A DNA stretch of 11,519 bases. Source: Donghicola sp036139795 (GTDB lineage: Bacteria > Pseudomonadota > Alphaproteobacteria > Rhodobacterales > Rhodobacteraceae). The DNA lies in the NCBI GenBank assembly GCA_036139795.1, contig JAYZYX010000212.1:1-11519 (forward strand). The letters run 5' to 3'. How positions within the stretch are numbered: the stretch's first letter is position 1; each line of letters opens with the position of its first letter. Of this stretch, positions 6,123 through 11,519 are shown in pieces. The position numbers and the translations under genes were made by a program. Below the pieces are notes generated by a model, which saw only the letters and a list, made by a program, of their open reading frames with translations, was not told the DNA's origin and searched no databases.

Positions 6123-6865
6123 GCGGCATCCTCCTGCCGGACAACGCTGACATACAGCTCTTCCAGACGGCGCTCGTCGTAGCCCGCGATGGCGGAAACC
6201 TTGTCATGGAACACCAGCCGTCCATGGGCCAACACCCCGATCGAGGTGCAACTGCTGGCAACCTCGGAAAGCAGATGGGTGTTCATGAAAATGGTCATGC
6301 CCTCTGCCCGCAACTGATCGATCATCTGTCGCAAGTGCCGGACACCCATAGGATCAAGCCCCGAGGTCGGCTCGTCCAGAAACAGAACTTGCGGGTCATG
6401 CAGGATCGCCTGCGCAAGACCTACCCGCTGGCGCATGCCTTTGGAAAAGCTGCCAACACGTCGGTTCGACAAATCTGCGATGCCCAGACGCTCAAGCACC
6501 TCATCCACGCGGCGACGGGCATCCTGAACCCCCGAAAGGCGCGCAAAGAAGGTCAGGTTCTCGCGAGTGGTAAAACGATCATAAAGTCGAACATTTTCAG
6601 GTAGATACCCGATATTGGCCCGCACCTGCATCGCTTGGGTGGTGATGTCGTAGCCCGCCACCCGCGCTGCGCCCTCGGTCGGCGTCAATAAGGTGGTCAA
6701 GAGCCGTATCGTGGTGGTCTTGCCCGCGCCGTTGTGACCAAGGAACCCGAAGACCTCGGCCTTTGGCACATCTAGGGTCAGAGGGTGCAAAGCCACATGG
6801 CGCCCATAGCGCAGGCTCAGACCACGCAGGGCAATTGCGGGGGTGTCGGGCGACGCATCGATCAT
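6119..6865 (-). CDS. ABC transporter ATP-binding protein (NosF/CcmA-like)
   Basis: The product is a 248-residue cytoplasmic ATPase of complete length. It has the Walker A motif GHNGAGKT (43-50), a Q-loop region reading IGYLPENV (85-92) with no glutamine at the usual place, the signature FSKGMRQR (140-147, the variant common in ABC-2 exporters in place of LSGGQ), Walker B LFLDEP (161-166), D-loop SGLD, and the H-loop histidine H197 in NTHLLSEV. GYLPEN and SKGM variants are usual for the NosF/CcmA group that drives ABC-2 permeases. It is the first gene of a four-gene operon with the two permeases and the TSP3 protein. AGGAG lies 9 bases before the ATG. The promoter is probably in 6866-6980, where overlapping palindromes occur. 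Family assignment is firm; the substrate is unknown. Confidence 0.95.
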   Translation of the reverse strand: MIDASPDTPAIALRGLSLRYGRHVALHPLTLDVPKAEVFGFLGHNGAGKTTTIRLLTTLLTPTEGAARVAGYDITTQAMQVRANIGYLPENVRLYDRFTTRENLTFFARLSGVQDARRRVDEVLERLGIADLSNRRVGSFSKGMRQRVGLAQAILHDPQVLFLDEPTSGLDPMGVRHLRQMIDQLRAEGMTIFMNTHLLSEVASSCTSIGVLAHGRLVFHDKVSAIAGYDERRLEELYVSVVRQEDAA

Positions 6866-6926
6866 CGGGGGCTCCTGTCATTCAGCTTGCGTTTTCATGA
6901 CAGAGGCGTTTGCGCGATTGCCTTAT

Positions 6927-6948
6927 CCGAACATTACAGTTCGGTAAT
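6927..6948. promoter_or_regulatory. Two interlocked palindromes upstream of the ABC operon
   Basis: CCGAAC-N6-GTTCGG (6927-6944) and ATTAC-N6-GTAAT (6933-6948) are both perfect inverted repeats. They overlap with centres 5 bp apart, so parts of each arm serve in the other. They lie about 60-80 bases upstream of the ATPase start, where a promoter and operator for the leftward operon are expected. A weak promoter reading TTACCG, a 16-base gap and TAAGGC on the minus strand would place the palindromes across the promoter. The symmetry is seen directly; operator function and the binding protein are inferred. Confidence 0.4.
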
Positions 6949-6984
6949 CTGCGCTTTTCCTACCTTCCCCCCGCGCCGCCATGC

Positions 6985-7012
6985 AAAAAGCCCGGAGGAA
7001 TGTCCTCCGGGC
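6985..7012 (-). terminator. Intrinsic terminator of the small membrane protein gene
   Basis: GCCCGGAGGA (6990-6999) pairs perfectly with TCCTCCGGGC (7003-7012) around a 3-base loop. On the minus strand the stem is followed by five T residues (6989-6985). It lies about 40 bases after the stop codon of the leftward 82-residue gene, and would insulate the ABC operon promoter downstream of it. Confidence 0.85.
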
Positions 7013-7053
7013 CTTTGCTGCACTGGTCCAATGCGAACGCCCGACGATCTGTG

Positions 7054-7302
7054 TCAGGCCGGTGAGTGTCCGTGGTCCTCATAGACCGCATCGGGATCGA
7101 CCCGCCGCGCGCCCTGTGCCCGCAGGTCAGACGCGCGCCGTTCCGCCTCGGCCAACAGATGGGGGCCAGCCAGACGCATGGCGACCGCGATCATCAGCCC
7201 CAAAACCAGCGCGCCGCCCATCGCCATCAGACCAAAGCCGAAACCCGCGACCAAAACGATTGCGACCAGAACGTCTGCCATCCAGACTTTTACCTTTTTC
7301 AT
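7054..7302 (-). CDS. Small membrane protein, 82 residues, function unknown
   Basis: The protein starts MKKVKVWMADVL and has a continuous hydrophobic stretch (about 8-44, rich in Val, Gly, Met and Ala) long enough for two helices in a hairpin. A soluble amphipathic tail follows, with LLAEAERRASDLRAQGARRVDPDAV and a final EDHGHSPA. I do not recognise the family. The frame is open to 7443, but ATG 7302 is chosen because of the AAGGAG ribosome-binding site 8 bases upstream and the lysine-rich start before a membrane segment. The gene is divergent from mprF, has its own terminator and appears monocistronic. It could be a membrane accessory or stress protein. Codon usage looks like its neighbours, and the terminator supports it as a real gene. 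Confidence 0.78.
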   Translation of the reverse strand: MKKVKVWMADVLVAIVLVAGFGFGLMAMGGALVLGLMIAVAMRLAGPHLLAEAERRASDLRAQGARRVDPDAVYEDHGHSPA

Positions 7303-7303
7303 C

Positions 7304-7322
7304 ACAGAAACTCCTTTTCTGT
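7304..7322 (-). promoter_or_regulatory. Hairpin presenting the ribosome-binding site of the 82-residue gene
   Basis: On the minus strand, ACAGAAA and TTTCTGT form a perfect 7-bp stem whose 5-base loop is exactly AGGAG, the Shine-Dalgarno of the following gene. The stem ends one base before the ATG at 7302. The stem is A/U-rich and so weak, as in simple RNA thermometers or translational switches. Placing the site in a loop could instead expose it. The structure is seen in sequence; any regulatory effect is inferred. Confidence 0.42.
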
Positions 7323-7487
7323 CTGTGTCTGGACTAAAGTTGGGGTCGCCACCCTGCGCGCGCATGACACAAACATTGGGGATCGTTAACGTCGGGCCAA
7401 GGCAAGAGCATTGTAAATTCCCGAAGTTCATATCATCTGCCACATAGCCGCGCGTTGCATCAGGGACGCCGCACCAGGTGAACTAGA

Positions 7488-10091
7488 ATGACTGAACTAT
7501 CCCCCGCCGCAGCCAGCATTTGGCAACGTCTGAAACCGATCGTACCCTGGCTGGTCACTGCTGCCCTTTTTGCGGGCGGCGCTTTGGCGCTGCACCACCT
7601 GTTGGCGGATGTGGATCTAAAGCAGGTGATGTCACGGGCACGTTCTACCCCATGGCCGATCCTGCTGCTGGCGGTTGTGACAACCTTCTGCAGCTATGCT
7701 GCCCTGATCGGCTATGACCGCTCTGCGCTGCATTACATCGGAAAAGACCTGCCTTTGCCGGTCGTCGCTTTGGGCAGCTTTCTGGGCTATGCGGTGGGCA
7801 ACACAATCGGCGCGGGTCCCATCACGGGCGGCGCCGTGCGGTACCGCATCTATTCGGGGCTTGGCCTCTCGGCCCTTGATATCGCAGCGGTTGCGACCTT
7901 CGCGTCTGTCTCATTCGGGGTCGGTGCAACGATCATCGGGTTTGGCGCCTTGGCAGTGCATCCCCATGCACTGGCGCACATTCTGCCCTTTGCGCCCGAC
8001 GTGATCCGCATGGGGTCGGTGGCCATCGTACTGCTTTGTCTGGGCCTTTTGTTCGTGATGGCCTTTCGCGGGTCCGAGATCAGCCTACGCGGGCTCACCC
8101 TGCGCACCCCGTCGCCGCAGGCAATGGCCGCACAATTTCTGGTGACCGCTGTAGACCTGATGTTCGCGGCATCGACCCTTTATCTGCTGCTGCCTCCGTC
8201 TGATCTGGGCTTTACCACATTCCTTGCCGTCTATGCCGCAGCGATCATGGCCAGTGTCTTAAGCCACGTTCCCGGCGGTGTGGGTGTTCTTGAAACGGTG
8301 ATCATCGCCGCCCTTCCGCCATCAGTGCCGGTGGTGGATGCCGCAGCGGGCCTGCTGCTGTACCGGCTGTGCTACTACCTGCTGCCCTTCTGTGTGGCGC
8401 TTTTGCTGATCGCTGTGACCGAGGCGCGCTTGGCCTCTGGCCGTGTTGCTGGACCGGTGATGCAGCGCCTTGCCCCGCTGACCCGCTCGATCAGCGCTCT
8501 GGTGCCGGTGGCGATGGCCACAATGATGCTGACCTCTGGCGCCTTCCTGATGGTCTCATCTCTTGTACCGCCGACCTCTGAGTTGACCGAGAACCTAGAA
8601 CTCTTGACTCCCTTGGCTGTGCTTGAAGGGGGGGCGTTGATGACAAGTATTCTTGGCGCGACGATGCTGGTTATCTCGAACGGTTTGCTGCGGCGGATGG
8701 CGGGCGCTTGGTGGCTTGCGATGATCGCTCTTGCAGCCGGTGTTGCAGCCAGCCTTGCCAACGGTCTGGATGTGGAACGGGCGGTCACCCTGACAATCGC
8801 GGCCCTGATCCTGTGGCCCACAAGGCGCGAGTTTTTTCGCACTACGCGTCTGACCCGTGACACCTTCAGCCTGCGTTGGTCATTGCTGATCCTTGGCCTG
8901 ATGGTCGCGATGGTGCTGATGCTGTTCTTCGCCCAAAAGGCCACCCCCTACGCCCATGAACTATGGTGGCAGTTCGCCATCGACCAAAGCGCTCCGCGGG
9001 CGCTGCGGGCAGCCTTGGTGGGGGTGATGGTACTGACCCTATCGCTGCTGATCTTTGGCCTGCGCCCGGGCAGCATGTCCAACGCGCTGCCAACCCCTGA
9101 GGAGATCAGGCAGGTGCGCCCCATCGTCATGGGCCAACCCGATCCCGCGATGAATATCGCCCTGACCGGCGACAAATGCCTGATGCTCTCTGACAGTGGT
9201 CGCAGCGCCTTGATGTACCGCATCCAAGGCCGCAACTGGATTGCCCTGCACGAGCCTTTCGGCGATCCCGAAGAGTTCCGCCAACTGGCCTGGACCTTCC
9301 ATGATGCGGCCTATGCGGCCAACGGCCATCCGGTGTTCTACTCGGTCGGGACAGCACTGATCCCGCTGTGGCTGGAGATGGGCCTTGCCTTGATCAAGAT
9401 GGGCGAAGAGGCGGTTGTGCCCCTGAAAGGCTTTTCGCTGGACGGGCCATCGCGCAAGCGCCTGCGCGGATCGCACAATCGCGCCCTGCGCGACGGCCTT
9501 AGCTTTGAGGTGATGCATCCCCCCTTTGCTGACGGATTCATGGATCAGCTCAAAGCTATCTCGGACGCTTGGCTGACGACCAAAACCGGTGGGGAAAAGG
9601 GCTTTTCGGTCGGAGCTTTCGATCCTGACGTGCTGTCCCGTGCGCCCATCGCCGTGGTGCGTCATTCCGGACGGATCGTGGCCTTTGCCAACCTGTGGGT
9701 GACGGACCTGCGACAGACTGCGTCCATCGATCTGATGCGGCACTCGGACGATGCCCCCTCGGGGATGATGGAGTTCCTGTTCACCGAGTTGCTGCTGTAT
9801 TTCACCGCCCAAGGCTTTGCCGAGTTCTCGCTTGGGAACGCGCCCTTATCCGGTCTTGAGGCGCGCAGAGGCGCCACCCTGTCCACCCGTCTTGGCGCGT
9901 TGGTCTACCGCCATGGCCGCCAGTTCTACAACTTCGAGGGGCTGCGCGCCTTCAAGGGCAAATTCGATCCCGAATGGCGGCCGATCTACGTCGCTGTTCC
10001 GCCACGGGGCAATATTCTGGTCGTCGCATCGGATGTGGTCAGCCTGATCAACAACAGCGACCCCCGAAAACGGAATATGCAAACCGCCTAA
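7488..10091 (+). CDS. mprF: MprF: phosphatidylglycerol lysyl/aminoacyl-transferase and flippase
   Basis: The 867-residue length is typical of full MprF/LpiA proteins. The N-terminal half (about 15-530) is a multi-span flippase domain with many hydrophobic helices and the conserved motifs GNTIGAGPITGGAVRYR (104-120) and VPGGVGVLE (261-269). The C-terminal half (about 540-845) is the cytoplasmic DUF2156 GNAT-fold synthase, with KMGEEAVVPLKGFSLDGPSR (637-656), SIDLMR (746-751), and the closing YNFEGLRAFKGKFDPEWRPIY (814-834). The enzyme moves an amino acid (usually lysine, sometimes alanine or another) from aminoacyl-tRNA to phosphatidylglycerol and flips the product outward. This lowers negative surface charge and gives resistance to cationic peptides and acid. 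AGGTGA precedes the ATG by 7 bases. No AcvB/AtvA-type hydrolase gene is adjacent. Its stop codon overlaps that of the convergent gene. Amino acid specificity cannot be told from sequence. Confidence 0.95.
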   Translation: MTELSPAAASIWQRLKPIVPWLVTAALFAGGALALHHLLADVDLKQVMSRARSTPWPILLLAVVTTFCSYAALIGYDRSALHYIGKDLPLPVVALGSFLGYAVGNTIGAGPITGGAVRYRIYSGLGLSALDIAAVATFASVSFGVGATIIGFGALAVHPHALAHILPFAPDVIRMGSVAIVLLCLGLLFVMAFRGSEISLRGLTLRTPSPQAMAAQFLVTAVDLMFAASTLYLLLPPSDLGFTTFLAVYAAAIMASVLSHVPGGVGVLETVIIAALPPSVPVVDAAAGLLLYRLCYYLLPFCVALLLIAVTEARLASGRVAGPVMQRLAPLTRSISALVPVAMATMMLTSGAFLMVSSLVPPTSELTENLELLTPLAVLEGGALMTSILGATMLVISNGLLRRMAGAWWLAMIALAAGVAASLANGLDVERAVTLTIAALILWPTRREFFRTTRLTRDTFSLRWSLLILGLMVAMVLMLFFAQKATPYAHELWWQFAIDQSAPRALRAALVGVMVLTLSLLIFGLRPGSMSNALPTPEEIRQVRPIVMGQPDPAMNIALTGDKCLMLSDSGRSALMYRIQGRNWIALHEPFGDPEEFRQLAWTFHDAAYAANGHPVFYSVGTALIPLWLEMGLALIKMGEEAVVPLKGFSLDGPSRKRLRGSHNRALRDGLSFEVMHPPFADGFMDQLKAISDAWLTTKTGGEKGFSVGAFDPDVLSRAPIAVVRHSGRIVAFANLWVTDLRQTASIDLMRHSDDAPSGMMEFLFTELLLYFTAQGFAEFSLGNAPLSGLEARRGATLSTRLGALVYRHGRQFYNFEGLRAFKGKFDPEWRPIYVAVPPRGNILVVASDVVSLINNSDPRKRNMQTA

Positions 10092-11101
10092 CCCTGTTCG
10101 ATGACCTCAAGACCACGGATGGCGAACCTGCGGGCAAGGTGCGTAGGGTCAGACCCTGCGGCACCGGCTGCCGTACCTTGGCGGACGCGGTCGGCAATTC
10201 CGACCCAGATCACTGAAAAGCGAAACAGCGCAAAGGCCTTGTGAAACGCCGTCAGTGGCGCCATCTGCGGGCTTTTGTCCATGTATCGCGTCACGAACGC
10301 GGCCTCATCCGGCAGGCCCGTTGCGTCCAGATCAAGGCCAAGAATACCGCCGTATTCCTCTGGTGCCGTATGCCACGCCATGCAGCAATAGCCCAGATCG
10401 GCCAGCGGATGACCAAGGGTGGAGAGTTCCCAGTCAAGGATAGCAACGACCCGAGGCTCGGTCGGGTGAAAGATCACGTTGCCCATGCGAAAATCCCCAT
10501 GGGCGACGCTGACGCGGCCATCGTCCGCAGGCTGGTGCTGTGTCAGCCATTCGGACAACTGGTCAATTTCCGGAATCGGCTCGGACGCGCTGGCCTGCCA
10601 TTGCCGCGACCAGCGGGCGATCTGACGTTCAAAGTAGTTGCCCGGACGGCCATAGTCCCCCAAACCCACAGCCTCAGGATCAACGGCGTGCATCGTCGCC
10701 ATCGCATCCGCAAGCCCCAACCATAGTGCCCTGCGTTCCGCAGGATCAGCCGCCGCCAAGGCCCCGTCGGGAAAGACCCGCCCGTCCACCCGCTGCATCA
10801 GGTAAAACGGTGTTCCCAGCAGGTCGGGGTTCTCATGGAACAGGACCGGACGCGGGACAGGGACCCCTGCCGGATGCAAGGCGGTCAACACACGGTATTC
10901 ACGGTCCACCGCATGTGCGCCGCGCAGGATCGGGCCGTTGGGCTGTTTGCGCAGAACCAAGCGGTGATCCCCATAGGTCACGAAATAGGTCGGGTTCGAT
11001 TGGCCACCCGCGATGCGCTGGACCTCCAGCGGCATGGCAGCCCTGAAATGGCCCTTCAGGAACTCCTCAAGACGTCTTGGGGCAAAGTCGATGTCGCTCA
11101 T
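10088..11101 (-). CDS. APH-fold phosphotransferase, ACAD10/11-N-terminal or LvaA-like
   Basis: The product is a 337-residue cytoplasmic kinase-like protein of the aminoglycoside phosphotransferase (APH) fold. The nucleotide-binding lobe has RIAGGQSNPTYFV (residues about 29-41) and a conserved lysine in HRLVLRKQP. The catalytic loop reads VAHGDFRMGNVIF, with H201, D203 and N208, and the metal-binding aspartate is D223 in ILDWELSTLGHPLADLGY. The GHP-ADLGY form marks the subgroup that includes the N-terminal domain of human ACAD10/ACAD11 and LvaA of Pseudomonas putida. LvaA phosphorylates 4-hydroxyacyl-CoA so that an acyl-CoA dehydrogenase-like partner can eliminate phosphate. The gene overlaps such a partner upstream by ATGA (11098-11101), supporting start 11101 over the in-frame ATG at 11116. 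It is unlikely to be an antibiotic resistance gene. The precise substrate is inferred, not shown. Confidence 0.88.
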   Translation of the reverse strand: MSDIDFAPRRLEEFLKGHFRAAMPLEVQRIAGGQSNPTYFVTYGDHRLVLRKQPNGPILRGAHAVDREYRVLTALHPAGVPVPRPVLFHENPDLLGTPFYLMQRVDGRVFPDGALAAADPAERRALWLGLADAMATMHAVDPEAVGLGDYGRPGNYFERQIARWSRQWQASASEPIPEIDQLSEWLTQHQPADDGRVSVAHGDFRMGNVIFHPTEPRVVAILDWELSTLGHPLADLGYCCMAWHTAPEEYGGILGLDLDATGLPDEAAFVTRYMDKSPQMAPLTAFHKAFALFRFSVIWVGIADRVRQGTAAGAAGSDPTHLARRFAIRGLEVIEQG

Positions 11102-11519
11102 GCGCCTGCGTCCCATTTCCAGAAATCGCGGCCCTCTTTTTCCACGTTCCGGTGCAGCACCATCTTGTGGACCTCATCGGCGCCATCCACCAAACGGGCC
11201 TGACGGGCGTAACGGTAAATCCATTCCAGCGGCGTATCCTTGGAATAGCCCCGCGCCCCGTTGATCTGGATCGCCGTATCGGCAGCCTTGTGCAACAGGT
11301 TCGCCACATGAACCTTGGCCATCGAGACCTCTTTGCGGGCAAAGCCGCCGCGGTCCAGCTCCCACGCGGCTTTCATCACCAGCAGGCGGCCGATTTCGAT
11401 CTGCATCGCCAGATCGCCGATCATCATCTGCACGCTCTCGCGCTGACTAAGGCGTTCACCGAAGGCAAAGCGGTTCTGGGCGTATTCGCTGGCAATCTCG
11501 ACGCAGCGCTTGGACAGGC
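11098..11519 (-). CDS. Acyl-CoA dehydrogenase family protein, C-terminal part only
   Basis: These are the last 140 codons of a leftward gene that enters from the right edge. They cover the C-terminal helical domain of an acyl-CoA dehydrogenase fold: RFAFGERLSQRESVQ (the R-FG-L motif that contacts FAD and CoA), a helix with IGRLLVMKAAWELDRGG, then HKAADTAIQINGARGYSKDTPLEWIYRYAR. The last is the usual Q-GG-GY region in a variant reading Q-NGARGY. It ends with GADEVHKMVLHRNV and FWKWDAGA. The form resembles the ACAD10/11 and LvaC-like branch. The gene is coupled to the phosphotransferase, with which it would act in sequence on hydroxyacyl-CoA substrates. The catalytic-base region, if it lies N-terminal to this part, and the gene's start are outside the window. 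Confidence 0.9.
   Translation of the reverse strand, partial: LSKRCVEIASEYAQNRFAFGERLSQRESVQMMIGDLAMQIEIGRLLVMKAAWELDRGGFARKEVSMAKVHVANLLHKAADTAIQINGARGYSKDTPLEWIYRYARQARLVDGADEVHKMVLHRNVEKEGRDFWKWDAGA

Noticed and set aside
5678..6604. Long open frame (308 codons) on the plus strand opposite the ABC ATPase and permease genes
   Set aside because: It lies antisense to two clearly conserved genes, has no domain pattern and is rich in Arg/Pro/Ser as expected from complementary GC-rich codons.
5202..6865. A nitrous-oxide reductase (nos) accessory operon
   Set aside because: The ATPase and permeases resemble NosF/NosY, but there is no NosD, NosL, NosZ or NosR in the window and there are two permeases instead of one.
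7303..7487. Promoters for mprF and the 82-residue gene, including the CGTTAACG palindrome at 7384-7391 and a TTGTAA/TATCAT pair
   Set aside because: The hexamer pair is only 14 bases apart and the 8-bp palindrome is short; the spacer surely holds promoters, but I cannot place them.
9039..9812. 257-codon open frame on the minus strand inside mprF
   Set aside because: It is antisense to the conserved synthase domain, with no recognisable motif and no ribosome-binding site; it reads as a shadow frame.
10088..11101. Aminoglycoside resistance phosphotransferase
   Set aside because: The GHP-ADLGY form and the coupling to an acyl-CoA dehydrogenase gene point to the ACAD10/LvaA-like metabolic branch, not to drug-modifying APH enzymes.
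1..11519. Mobile element, prophage, defence island or CRISPR array
   Set aside because: I see no transposase, integrase, tRNA-associated repeat, regularly spaced repeats or base-composition break; all genes look like stable chromosomal content.

Overview
The window is GC-rich, gene-dense DNA that looks alphaproteobacterial, most likely Rhodobacterales (Roseobacter group). This is judged from codon usage, the protein families and the many ATGA start/stop overlaps; no rRNA or taxonomic marker is present. I see no tRNA, rRNA, insertion sequence, CRISPR array, integrase or phage gene, so it reads as ordinary chromosome with a few poorly characterised modules.

Layout: (1) 1-3443 is a sensory locus. 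Leftward from about 0.8 kb run a 222-residue membrane-anchored protein of unknown function and the start of a COG4705-type membrane protein, cut by the window edge. Rightward run a secreted PepSY protein with a His/Asp-rich tail, an OmpR-family response regulator and its histidine kinase. The two arms share a 207-bp divergent regulatory region. (2) 3597-6865 is a leftward, tightly overlapping four-gene operon: an ABC ATPase, two six-helix ABC-2/NosY-type permeases, and a secreted protein with two calcium-binding thrombospondin type 3 motifs. A perfect bidirectional terminator separates it from the kinase gene. (3) 7054-7302 encodes an 82-residue membrane protein with its own terminator, divergent from (4) mprF (7488-10091), a full-length flippase/aminoacyl-phosphatidylglycerol synthase. 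(5) 10088-11519 is leftward: an acyl-CoA dehydrogenase (C-terminal part only) translationally coupled to an APH-fold phosphotransferase. This is the split bacterial form of the mammalian ACAD10/ACAD11 domain pair and resembles LvaC/LvaA.

How the parts may work together: regions 1 to 4 are all envelope functions (periplasmic sensing, ABC-2 export or extraction, a periplasmic Ca-binding protein, lipid charge modification). An envelope-stress or metal-homeostasis theme is plausible, but only by proximity. Region 5 is metabolic and probably unrelated. The most promising under-described items are the ABC/TSP3 operon, the PepSY/COG4705/222-residue sensory module, two hairpins that involve ribosome-binding sites (at 807-822 and 7304-7322), and interlocked palindromes upstream of the ABC operon.
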